A stretch of DNA of 23,186 nucleotides, from contig CAYJQO010000008.1 in the NCBI GenBank assembly GCA_964372445.1, forward strand, positions 1 through 23,186. The letters are read 5' to 3'. The first letter of the stretch is position 1. Every line of letters starts with the position of its first letter. The stretch comes from CAYJQO01 sp964372445 (lineage in GTDB: Bacteria > Patescibacteriota > Minisyncoccia > UBA6257 > GWB1-50-10). A model generated the notes under the pieces. It was not told the origin of the DNA. It worked only from the letters and a program-made list of their open reading frames with translations, and made no database searches. Both the position numbers and the translations under genes were made by a program. Below, one piece after another: positions 12,344 to 19,857 of this stretch.

Positions 12344-13483
12344 CTATCGCCGATCCCCGGCGAGCCACAAAATCTCTCTGGCAAGATCTTGCGCCGCATT
12401 GGGACGATAGAACTGTCGCGCCGCGCGCGCGAGTGAATTATCTTCTGATGATGCACGGCTCAAAAATCTTCGCACCTCGGCCATGACCAGGTTGACCGTA
12501 CAGTTAGCTTCTTCGACCACCTCAGCCGCTCCGGTCCTCGCGTACTCGTACGCGTTCTTCCGCTGGTGATCATTGGCAGCACCGTCGAGCGGCACCAGAA
12601 TTGCAGGTTTCCCGGCCGCCGCGATTTCATAAATCGCTCCGGCACCGGCACGAGAGATGATCACATCGCACGCATTCAGAGCCTCCCGCATCTCGACTGG
12701 GCCAAGGAACCCAGCGGCTCGGTACCGCCGCGCCACAATCTCATCGAGGTTTTGGAGAGCCAGGCGCGCCATGGCGACCGCTTCATCAAGGTTCAGCGAA
12801 CCAACCTGGTGGTACACCTGTACCTCGCCGAGGAGCGCCGCTAGGTTGTCGAGCACGAACATGTTGATGCGAGCAGCGCCCTGTGAACCGCCAAGCACGA
12901 GCACGAGCGGCATCTTGGGATCAAACTTGAGGTGCGCTTTCACCTTGGCCGGGGCCTCCCAATGATCAAGCAGCTCCGGACGGACCGGGTTACCGACGAG
13001 GGCCGTTTTCGCAACAGGGAAGAACGCTGCGGCGCTGTTGAACGCTATACCGATCCGCGCCGCCATAGGAACCGAGAGACGGTTGGTAAGTCCTGGGACG
13101 GAATCTGATTCATGGATGAGCACCGGGATGCGGTAGAAGCGAGCTGCGAGGACCACCGCGAACGCACCGGGTCCGCCCTTCGAGAACACGACATCCGGCA
13201 TCAGCACGTAGAGGATGGCAAGTGTCTGGAGTAGGCTGATGAAAAATTTGATCGCGTCCACTGCATTCTGCAGCGAGAAGTAGCGGCGGAGCTTGCTCGA
13301 GGCAAGGCGATAGATGCGGATGTCACGCTGCTCAAACTCAGCGTTCAGGGGGCTTGCCGGCCCAAGGTACATGAGCTCGATCGTTCCACGTTCGCCCGAT
13401 TGCTTTCGAAGCTCATCCGCTACCGCAACCAGTGGGTAGATGTGGCCACCGGTGCCGCCTCCCGTTAGGAGAATCCGTTTCAT
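12344..13483 (-). CDS. murG: lipid II synthase MurG (UDP-GlcNAc transferase)
   Basis: MurG adds GlcNAc from UDP-GlcNAc to lipid I, making lipid II on the inner membrane face. This 379-aa protein is of normal length for this GT28 glycosyltransferase. It has the N-terminal G-loop GGGTGGHIYP (8-17), a second G-loop GGSQGAARIN near 197-206, and the donor-binding C-terminal segment with SRAGAGAIYEIAAAGKPAILVPLDGAANDHQ near 275-305. The Glu and Gln that read the UDP sugar are both visible there. The start is ATG 13483, 21 nt after the ftsW stop; no strong ribosome site is seen. It lies downstream of ftsW as in classic division-and-wall clusters. Confidence 0.96.
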   Translation of the reverse strand: MKRILLTGGGTGGHIYPLVAVADELRKQSGERGTIELMYLGPASPLNAEFEQRDIRIYRLASSKLRRYFSLQNAVDAIKFFISLLQTLAILYVLMPDVVFSKGGPGAFAVVLAARFYRIPVLIHESDSVPGLTNRLSVPMAARIGIAFNSAAAFFPVAKTALVGNPVRPELLDHWEAPAKVKAHLKFDPKMPLVLVLGGSQGAARINMFVLDNLAALLGEVQVYHQVGSLNLDEAVAMARLALQNLDEIVARRYRAAGFLGPVEMREALNACDVIISRAGAGAIYEIAAAGKPAILVPLDGAANDHQRKNAYEYARTGAAEVVEEANCTVNLVMAEVRRFLSRASSEDNSLARAARQFYRPNAAQDLAREILWLAGDRR

Positions 13484-13504
13484 GGTGTAGGATGCCGCCT
13501 TGCG

Positions 13505-14620
13505 CTAGGATTGCCGGTGCCGTGAAACATTTACCATGATGCCGCTCATGGTTAGGAAAACGGCGAGCGCGGTGCCACCGTAGCTCACAAATGGAAGCGG
13601 CACACCCGTGAGCGGTATCAAGCCTGAAATGGCGGCAATGTTCACGAAAGCCTGCAAACCAATCATACACGTGAAACCGGTCACGAGAAACCGACCGAAG
13701 CTGTCGGGCGATGCCCGGGCGATCCGCAACCCGCGCCAGACGAAAAGCAGAAAGGCAAGGACCAGGGCTATGGAACCGATGAACCCAAGCTCTTCTGCAA
13801 TAACGGCGAATATCGAGTCCCCAATTGGTTCAGGGAGGTAGTGGAGCTTCGTCGTTGATTGGCCGAAGCCAACCCCGCTCACGCCACCTGATCCGATCGC
13901 AAGCAGCGCCTGGTTGATGTGGTAGCCAGCCCCAAGCTGATCTGCGTTCGGATTCAGGAACGTGGCCACGCGCTGCAGCCGATACGGTGAAATGTATACC
14001 AGCATGGCCAGTACGCCTGCGGCGATAGCCACGAATGCGACAATGTACCTGAGCCGTGCCCCAGCCGCAAAGTACATCACGAGCGATGCGCCGAAGATGA
14101 GTGCAGCGGTTGTGGTCGCCGGTTGCATGATGAGCAAGAGCATAACGCTTCCGACGAGCACCATGAACGGCAGGAGCCCTTTCATAACACTTTTCCCCCG
14201 CAACTGGTTCCGGCCAACCCACGCAGCCAGGTAGATGAAGAACGTGAGCTTGATGAGCTCTCCAGGTTGAAACGTGAAGAGGCGCAGGTTTAGCCACCGC
14301 TCGCCCCCCTTTGCACTGAAACCGAGCGGTGTGAATACGAGGAGGAGGAGCACAAGGCTCACGAGGAGCAGCGGCGTTGCCCATTGCTCCCAGCGACGGT
14401 AGTACACGAAAGCTCCAACGAAAAAGCCAATCAGGCCAACCGACAGGCCGTAGAGAGCCTGGTGCTTGAGGTAGTAGTAGCTATCACCGAACTGAGCCTG
14501 CGCCAGATCAGAGGACGCACTCGAGAGCATCACAAAACCGAAGATGAGCAACACGAGCAGGAACGCAACGAATGCGTAATCTGGAGGTGAACGCTTCTTG
14601 CTTATCCGAAGGGCGACCAT
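13505..14620 (-). CDS. ftsW: SEDS peptidoglycan glycosyltransferase FtsW
   Basis: A polytopic SEDS-family membrane protein (371 aa, about 10 hydrophobic helices) that polymerises lipid II at the septum together with a class-B PBP. Family hallmarks are RWLNLRLFTFQPGELIKL (QPSE in most homologues, QPGE here), the large extracytoplasmic loop with LPEPIGDSIFAVIAEELGF, and GLIPLTGVPLPFVSYGGT near the C-terminus. RodA is the alternative name for this family. The placement between mraY and murG favours FtsW. ATG 14620 is chosen, 10 nt after the preceding stop. A GTG at 14647 in frame would overlap the amidohydrolase by 17 nt and adds only a non-conserved stretch. No class-B PBP gene is in view. Confidence 0.93.
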   Translation of the reverse strand: MVALRISKKRSPPDYAFVAFLLVLLIFGFVMLSSASSDLAQAQFGDSYYYLKHQALYGLSVGLIGFFVGAFVYYRRWEQWATPLLLVSLVLLLLVFTPLGFSAKGGERWLNLRLFTFQPGELIKLTFFIYLAAWVGRNQLRGKSVMKGLLPFMVLVGSVMLLLIMQPATTTAALIFGASLVMYFAAGARLRYIVAFVAIAAGVLAMLVYISPYRLQRVATFLNPNADQLGAGYHINQALLAIGSGGVSGVGFGQSTTKLHYLPEPIGDSIFAVIAEELGFIGSIALVLAFLLFVWRGLRIARASPDSFGRFLVTGFTCMIGLQAFVNIAAISGLIPLTGVPLPFVSYGGTALAVFLTMSGIMVNVSRHRQS

Positions 14621-14630
14621 GGCAGCGCAG

Positions 14631-16145
14631 CTAACCGCCGATGGCACTGGATCGCAGCACCATCCCAGCCAACGTAGGTTTGATTTTGCCTTCGCTGACC
14701 ACCCGAATACCGTTCACGAAAACATCGGTCGGCACATACTTGTGGGAAATGGTCACATCCGCGAAGTAGCCCTCCCGGAGCAAGCCCCGATTGGCAATGC
14801 CATACTTCCTCGCGGGCAACGATGAAACCTTCATGATCGCCCGCCCGATGGGAAGCAGGTTCCGTTCCACCATGCGCATGAGGAATGCTCCGAATGAACC
14901 GTAGCCCCAAACCGTTCCGTCGCATGGTCGTCCAGCACCGATTTGAATGTTACCCATGGAGACCATGGACTGTGGATGGGTAAGGTACGCATCGAGCATC
15001 GTCATGTCCACGCAGCGACATACCACCATGGCTCGGAGGCCGGTGAGGCACATGAGGTTCAGGAGCGCATCGGCCAAGGGTAGCTTCCGTTCACGGGCAT
15101 AGTCGTCAACCTTCTTCCCCTCGAGGGCTCGCAGGGAAGGATCAGCTATGCGACCCAACGTGATGTCCCGTTCCACCACATTTGCAAAATGATCTCGGAA
15201 ACGCTCCGTGAGGTGCCGCGATGCAACGTGATGTGCCATGCGTGCCACTCCCCCATCTTGAGCCCACACTGGCAGCAGAGCGTAGAGCGGTAGCACCAGC
15301 TGCTCCGAGGGGCATGCGTCAAAGTGCACGTACGTTGCCCCAGCCTCCTTCTCAATTAGGGAGAGTGTCTCACCGTACGCCCCCTCGTGACCGCGGATCG
15401 GCTGGAGATGGTTGATGTTGACGTTGGCCTGAAAGTTTCGCGCAAGCGCTAAGACGCTTCGCACCATCGCCACAATATCACCACCGATATCCCGGAGGTG
15501 GGTGGCACATATTCGCTTGCGCGAAGCCGCGAGCCTAACTAGTTCGTGGAGTTCCCGGTGTGGCACGCGGCCCGTGTGCGCATACCCGCCACCTATGGAG
15601 AGGCCGAACGCTCCCGCATCCAGCGCACGCTGAAACGTATGGCACAGGCTCCCGATTTCGACATGTGTCAGATCGCGAAAGGTTTCGCCGGTCAGCGATC
15701 GGCGTATCGTCGAGAAGCCGACCAAGGTTCCGAAGTTGATGCCGAGCCCCCGCCTCTCGAGAAATTCAAGGAACTCATCCATCGTACGCCAGCCAATATT
15801 CGTAGCAGAGAGCGTTGTCCATTCCCGTAGCGGAGCCAGCGACCCGCTCGAGATCGGAGCCAATGAAACCCCACCGCTACCGCCAATGATGGTGGTGACG
15901 CCTCCCCGTAGGAGTGCCTCCTGTGCCGGCTCGTTCAGGAGAGACAGGTAGTGGTCGGATTCGGTATTCACCTCAACGAACCCGGGTGTCACGAGCCCTC
16001 CTTCCGCTTCCACGTACTCGTCGGCGCGTACCTCCCCCAGCTTGCCGATCCGGACGATCCGGTTGCCGCGGATGAGGAGATCTCCCACAACTGGCTCAGC
16101 GCCGGTGCCATCACCGATGAGGCCATTCCTGATGAGCGTAGACAT
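14631..16145 (-). CDS. D-aminoacylase-like amidohydrolase with missing metal ligands
   Basis: A 504-aa protein of the N-acyl-D-amino-acid deacylase branch of the amidohydrolase superfamily. The N-terminal small beta domain is followed by LVTPGFVEV (51-59) and GGVTTIIGGSGGVSLAP (81-97), which align closely with that family. Active members have HTHDD after the VxPGF strand; here it reads NTESD, so both metal-binding histidines are replaced (N60, E62). The family Cys aligns with G91, and the conserved GSDG aspartate segment reads SMGN (396-399). H216 (THLRD) and H246 (INHLQ) remain. It is therefore probably a non-canonical enzyme or a pseudoenzyme. It starts behind GGTGGAG just before ATG 16145 and sits exactly where murD normally lies, between mraY and ftsW. 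Confidence 0.82.
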   Translation of the reverse strand: MSTLIRNGLIGDGTGAEPVVGDLLIRGNRIVRIGKLGEVRADEYVEAEGGLVTPGFVEVNTESDHYLSLLNEPAQEALLRGGVTTIIGGSGGVSLAPISSGSLAPLREWTTLSATNIGWRTMDEFLEFLERRGLGINFGTLVGFSTIRRSLTGETFRDLTHVEIGSLCHTFQRALDAGAFGLSIGGGYAHTGRVPHRELHELVRLAASRKRICATHLRDIGGDIVAMVRSVLALARNFQANVNINHLQPIRGHEGAYGETLSLIEKEAGATYVHFDACPSEQLVLPLYALLPVWAQDGGVARMAHHVASRHLTERFRDHFANVVERDITLGRIADPSLRALEGKKVDDYARERKLPLADALLNLMCLTGLRAMVVCRCVDMTMLDAYLTHPQSMVSMGNIQIGAGRPCDGTVWGYGSFGAFLMRMVERNLLPIGRAIMKVSSLPARKYGIANRGLLREGYFADVTISHKYVPTDVFVNGIRVVSEGKIKPTLAGMVLRSSAIGG

Positions 16146-16206
16146 CTCTCCACCTTAGCATATCTTGGCCCAGGGGAAGACACTACGCCTTAGAAACTAA
16201 GGGAAG

Positions 16207-17253
16207 CTAGGCAAACCGAGCCAAAAAGAAGAGCACCAACCCCAGGACGGTCGAGACGGCGCCAATAATCCAAAATCGCATCGTCACCTGGCTCTCGGGC
16301 CAGCCGAGTGCCTCGAAGTGGTGGTGGATGGGTGCCGATTGAAAAATTTTCTTCTTGCGGAAGCGCTTGCTCGCCACCTGTAGCATGACCGAGAGCGACT
16401 CCACAACCAGTATGAAGCCGAAGAATGGGAGGAAGAGCGCCGTGTTGGTGAGCATGGCCATAACCCCAAGCGTGATGCCAAGCGACATCGATCCGGTATC
16501 ACCCATGAAAAAGCGAGCGGGGTAGATATTGAACCAGAGGAACGCGAGGAGTGCCCCCAGGATGACCGCGTTCATGGCGGCGAGGTCGTACCGCTGCAGC
16601 ACAAAGGCTACGATGGAGAGCGCACCGAAACCAAAGAAGAGCGTACCGGCGGCGAGCCCGTCGAGCCCGTCCGTTTCGTTAGCCGAGAACGCGCTCGCTA
16701 CCAGAACCAGGATGAAAACGGGAAGGTACCAAGCTCCGATCGCGATGTTCCCGACAAATGGAACGTAGAGCGTATCCCAGCCCAGCCGGTAGTAGAACCA
16801 CCAGGCTCCAACCGCGGCAACGGCGGTGTAGAGCAAGAGCTTATACTTTACGCCGAGCCCTCCGCCGTGCGGCCCTCGGCCCATGATGCCGAAGAGATCG
16901 TCGACGAGGCCTACGATCGCGGCAAGGAACAGTGCCGCGAGCGGAAGGTACGTCTCGGCGCGGTTCACAAAATTGAAGTAGGTGGCAAAACCGTCCATGA
17001 GCTTCCCCGCAACCGCAAAGATGAGCGCGAGACCGATCACGGTACCCCAGATGATAACGCCACCCATCGTTGGCGTCTGTGACTTATCTTTGTGGAACCG
17101 GTGGAAGACGGGAGCCGACTCGGCGTCCCGGATGTTGCGCTTCCTAAGATTCATGCGGTAGAGCGCGCGCTCCACCATCGGCGTAATGAAGAGTGCAATC
17201 ACGAACGAAACGGCGAAGAGAATGAGCACGCGAACCGCTTCAAATACAATCAT
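16207..17253 (-). CDS. mraY: phospho-MurNAc-pentapeptide transferase MraY
   Basis: MraY joins the UDP-MurNAc-pentapeptide to undecaprenyl phosphate, making lipid I. The 348-aa polytopic protein has all core motifs. TPTMGG lies at 60-65, the catalytic aspartate pair D118-D119 in GLVDDL, and the Mg/substrate loop ANETDGLDGLA (191-201, usually NLTDG). FFMGDTGS is at 248-255, and the cytoplasmic PIHHHFE (308-314) holds the HHH triplet. The region after the Asp pair is slightly longer than usual, with a GRGPHGGGLG loop. ATG 17253 overlaps the dac stop in an ATGA, so it is translationally coupled. The next gene is the amidohydrolase rather than murD. Confidence 0.96.
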   Translation of the reverse strand: MIVFEAVRVLILFAVSFVIALFITPMVERALYRMNLRKRNIRDAESAPVFHRFHKDKSQTPTMGGVIIWGTVIGLALIFAVAGKLMDGFATYFNFVNRAETYLPLAALFLAAIVGLVDDLFGIMGRGPHGGGLGVKYKLLLYTAVAAVGAWWFYYRLGWDTLYVPFVGNIAIGAWYLPVFILVLVASAFSANETDGLDGLAAGTLFFGFGALSIVAFVLQRYDLAAMNAVILGALLAFLWFNIYPARFFMGDTGSMSLGITLGVMAMLTNTALFLPFFGFILVVESLSVMLQVASKRFRKKKIFQSAPIHHHFEALGWPESQVTMRFWIIGAVSTVLGLVLFFLARFA

Positions 17254-18212
17254 GGAAACTGAAAGGCACGATCAATCCATGCGAGCACCTGGTCCACCTC
17301 ATCGATACGACTCTCAGCGCCAAGTATGACCACAGCCAGGCGACGTCCGTGGAACGTGAACACGCTGACAAGATTCTCCTTCGCCTCGGGCGACGTTCCT
17401 GTCTTACCACCTAGAAAGTTTCTGGTGGATACGAGCGGATTGATGTTCGACACGGTGTGGCTCGTGGTATCGTTGATCGGCTGTGCGATGAACCGCTCGA
17501 GCCTGGTCCACGCAAAGAGTTGCGGTTGCTCTTGCGCCACGTACCGAACGAGTTTCAAGAGATCATCGGCGGTTGATTCGTTGAGGTCAGATAACCCGGA
17601 ACCATCGTGGAGTATGGTGTCAGCCATACCGATTGCCGCGGCCTTCTGGTTCGCAAGCTTCGCGAACGCCTCTGCGCCGCCTAGGTACTCCTCGAACGCT
17701 GCTGCGGCATCGTTGGATGAGGCCAGTAGCATAATTTTTAAGAGGTCGCCAGAGGTGTAGACCTCCCCTTTCTTTAGCTCGCCCGCTTCCCCTTCAGTCG
17801 CCACGGCAGCCGGGCTGATCGTAATTTGCTTGTCCACGCCAACCTCATCGAACACCACCGCCGCGGTAAGCAGCTTGGTAATTGACGCTATAGGCCATCG
17901 AACGCTTGGGTGAAAGCGTAGGAGCGGGATACCCTCGTCGAGTGATTGCACCAGCACCGCCTGTGCCGCGAGGGTCGGATCGAGCACTTCCCACCGTCGC
18001 ATCGGAACCGTAGCGACCGCTGGCGATAGCCCAAGAGCTGCGCTTTCGAAGGAGAATGAAAAATTTTGATCGGATGCAACCGGTGCTACCGGGAGGGGAG
18101 CTAGGGTTGCCGTATTCGCTGGGACAGCGAACGCGCTCTGCCTGGTCCGCGTCAGCGTGAGCGAGAGGAGTATCAGTACCACCAGCGCTAACGTCTGCCA
18201 CCACGTGCTCAT
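17250..18212 (-). CDS. D-alanyl-D-alanine carboxypeptidase (S11, DacA-like)
   Basis: A penicillin-binding serine peptidase that trims the terminal D-Ala from the stem peptide outside the membrane. The 320-aa protein has an N-terminal hydrophobic segment (about 6-21) acting as signal or anchor. Catalytic motifs are S110-I-T-K113, S165-S-N167 and K270-T-G272, all intact with normal spacing. A Pro/Ala-rich linker (about 30-48) precedes the domain. There is no C-terminal amphipathic anchor like that of PBP5, so the N-terminal helix may tether it. It begins in an ATGA overlap with scpB and ends in an ATGA overlap with mraY. It therefore links chromosome-segregation and wall genes in one transcript. 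Confidence 0.9.
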   Translation of the reverse strand: MSTWWQTLALVVLILLSLTLTRTRQSAFAVPANTATLAPLPVAPVASDQNFSFSFESAALGLSPAVATVPMRRWEVLDPTLAAQAVLVQSLDEGIPLLRFHPSVRWPIASITKLLTAAVVFDEVGVDKQITISPAAVATEGEAGELKKGEVYTSGDLLKIMLLASSNDAAAAFEEYLGGAEAFAKLANQKAAAIGMADTILHDGSGLSDLNESTADDLLKLVRYVAQEQPQLFAWTRLERFIAQPINDTTSHTVSNINPLVSTRNFLGGKTGTSPEAKENLVSVFTFHGRRLAVVILGAESRIDEVDQVLAWIDRAFQFP

Positions 18213-18805
18213 AGATTCTTAGGCGCCTGTGTTCCCTCAACATCCGGTGGTGCAGTCTCGAACTCCTGGAGCACCTGCCGGTACCGCTCGTATTCGGGGA
18301 GATCCTCGACGTGCGCAATCCCCATATGTGTAAGGAAATCAAAGCTCACAAAATAGCGAAAGGCGTGCCCGCGTTCAGGATCTGGAGACCGATCGATCAA
18401 ACCACGCATGAGCAGGTTTCGGACCGTAAAACTTGAGTTCACGCCGCGGACGTAGTCGATGGTCGAACGCAGCACGGGCCCGAGGTACGCCACAATGGAA
18501 AGGGTTTCGAGCCCCGCCGGGGTCAGCGCCTCACGAAATTCTTCACGGATGATCGCCTCCCCCACCGAATGGAACTCCGGCTTGGTGGCTAGCTGGACTT
18601 CGTTTCCTCTCCGAACCACCGTGAGCCCTCGCTCCCCGTCAGCGACCAGTCGCTCGGTCCACGCGCTGATGACCTGTTCACACTCCGGTTCGCTCAGGCG
18701 GAGCAGCTTGGCAATCCGCGGCACCGTCATCGGCTCGCCGTAGTAAAAAAGGAGCGCTTCGAGCGCGGCTACCTGCTTGCTGGTCCCTAGAGTATCCGAT
18801 GCCAT
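18209..18805 (-). CDS. scpB: segregation and condensation protein ScpB
   Basis: ScpB is the winged-helix kleisin partner that, with ScpA and SMC, forms the bacterial condensin on the chromosome. The 198-aa protein shows the family pattern: A-L-E-A-L-L-F-Y-Y-G-E-P (14-25), a first winged helix, then T-P-A-G-L-E-T-L-S-I-V-A-Y-L-G-P-V (95-111) and the I-D-Y-V-R-G-V-N-S segment (116-124). A second winged helix ends near 165, and the acidic C-terminal tail is typical. It lies 21 nt after a small membrane-protein gene that separates it from scpA, and its stop overlaps the dac start. Confidence 0.93.
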   Translation of the reverse strand: MASDTLGTSKQVAALEALLFYYGEPMTVPRIAKLLRLSEPECEQVISAWTERLVADGERGLTVVRRGNEVQLATKPEFHSVGEAIIREEFREALTPAGLETLSIVAYLGPVLRSTIDYVRGVNSSFTVRNLLMRGLIDRSPDPERGHAFRYFVSFDFLTHMGIAHVEDLPEYERYRQVLQEFETAPPDVEGTQAPKNL

Positions 18806-18826
18806 TGGGTAGATGTCGGTATCGAG

Positions 18827-19015
18827 CTAGCTTTCGCCTTCGGCGTCTCCAGTTTCGCTATCATCGACCGGAACGTCCTTCCCATTTTTCACGCCCTCGA
18901 GGCGATCGATAACGCCGCGCAGGAACTTGTTCTGGTGGGCCAACTTCCCGATCTTCAGAATGAGGTACACGACCGCCAGCACGATGATTATTATGCTCCA
19001 CAGGGGGAGAAACAT
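18827..19015 (-). CDS. small single-helix membrane protein between scpA and scpB
   Basis: A 62-aa protein with one membrane helix (about residues 4-21), a basic patch (KIGKLAHQNKFLRG) and an acidic tail rich in Asp and Glu. The layout resembles other short membrane-anchored coiled or linker proteins, but I recognise no family. I chose ATG 19015 because a near-perfect promoter (TTGAAA-17-TAGAAT, 19060-19032) runs across the scpA stop. Transcription would start about 10 nt before this ATG. A TTG at 19060 overlapping the scpA stop is the alternative (77 aa) if the gene is read from the scpA transcript. Position between the two condensin subunits hints at a membrane link for chromosome segregation. 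This is speculative. Confidence 0.6.
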   Translation of the reverse strand: MFLPLWSIIIIVLAVVYLILKIGKLAHQNKFLRGVIDRLEGVKNGKDVPVDDSETGDAEGES

Positions 19016-19031
19016 CGTACCATTCAGAGGT

Positions 19032-19060
19032 ATTCTACCTCTCAGGGTAGCCAATTTCAA
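19032..19060 (-). promoter_or_regulatory. sigma70-type promoter straddling the scpA stop
   Basis: On the minus strand TTGAAA (19060-19055), a 17-nt spacer and TAGAAT (19037-19032). The -35 includes the scpA stop codon bases. It can drive the 62-aa gene and everything downstream from scpB. Confidence 0.6.
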
Positions 19061-19791
19061 CCATCGGCTGCCTCCGAAGAACGGCTGGTCACGGTGATAT
19101 CGGCAAAGTGGGCGCTCTGGCTGGCATCCACCAGCTGCTGCTTGATGAGGTGCAGAACTGCGAGGAACAGGAGCACGAGCTCGCCACGGCTACGTCTGCC
19201 CTGCAGGTCTCGCATCGGGAACGCCCCCTTGGCAAGACGGTCGACTACCTCCTCGATCATCACCTTCAGGTTCACCATCTCTGCTCGGATGGATACGGTT
19301 GGCTTCCAGAACCGCTCAACCTCTGCAACCACGCGAGCTACCGATCGCTCGAGGTCAACCGTCGTGAGCCCCCGCGGCGGGTAGAAGAGCGGTTCGGTTG
19401 CGGTGAGGAACTCCCTCGTGAACATGACCGGCGCATCCGACCAGCCGGTCCGGATGTACACTTGCGTTCTCTTGAGCTCACGGTAGAGCGCGATCCGGGC
19501 CTCAAGGTTCTTGATGTCAGATGCTTCTTCCTCACTCAATTCGAGCGAGGGCAAGAGCGCCTTTGACTTAATGAGGAGTAGCTTTGAGGCGACCGAGAGG
19601 AAGTCGGCGAGCACCGCGGGCGGGGCGCCGTTACCTCCCGCGCCGGATTGCAACTTCTCGAGGTACGCGAGAAAATCGGTGGTTACCTCCGCTAGGCTTA
19701 CCTGGGTTACCTCGAGCTTCCGCGCCTCGATCAGCTCGAGGAGCTTCTCAAGGGGCCCCTGGTAGTACCCGAGTGAAAGTTCGTAACCCAT
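19057..19791 (-). CDS. scpA: segregation and condensation protein ScpA
   Basis: ScpA is the kleisin subunit bridging the SMC dimer in bacterial condensin. The 244-aa protein has the typical N-terminal signature (F/Y-Q-G-P-L-E-K-L-L-E-L-I-E, 10-22). Then come the helix with V-S-L-A-E-V-T-T-D-F-L-A-Y-L (31-44), the A-x-F-L-S-V-A-S-K-L-L-L-I-K-S-K-A-L-L-P segment (62-81) and the C-terminal winged helix with F-L-A-V-L-H-L-I-K (about 211-220). Length is normal. ATG 19791 has a candidate promoter ending 12 nt upstream and no ribosome site, so a very short leader is again predicted. Confidence 0.93.
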   Translation of the reverse strand: MGYELSLGYYQGPLEKLLELIEARKLEVTQVSLAEVTTDFLAYLEKLQSGAGGNGAPPAVLADFLSVASKLLLIKSKALLPSLELSEEEASDIKNLEARIALYRELKRTQVYIRTGWSDAPVMFTREFLTATEPLFYPPRGLTTVDLERSVARVVAEVERFWKPTVSIRAEMVNLKVMIEEVVDRLAKGAFPMRDLQGRRSRGELVLLFLAVLHLIKQQLVDASQSAHFADITVTSRSSEAADG

Positions 19792-19803
19792 GGCAGTGTA
19801 CTC

Positions 19804-19831
19804 ATCTTACGGTGAACGGCCGAAACTGCAA
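19804..19831 (-). promoter_or_regulatory. candidate promoter for scpA
   Basis: On the minus strand TTGCAG (19831-19826), 16-nt spacer, TAAGAT (19809-19804). It lies between the ychF stop and the scpA ATG at 19791. Confidence 0.45.
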
Positions 19832-19857
19832 CGCAACGGCAGCCGGTGTGAGCGCAG

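Noticed and set aside
16188..16202. Hairpin CCTTAG-AAA-CTAAGG between the amidohydrolase and mraY as a terminator
   Set aside because: The stem is only 6 bp and AT-containing, with no T tract on the minus strand.
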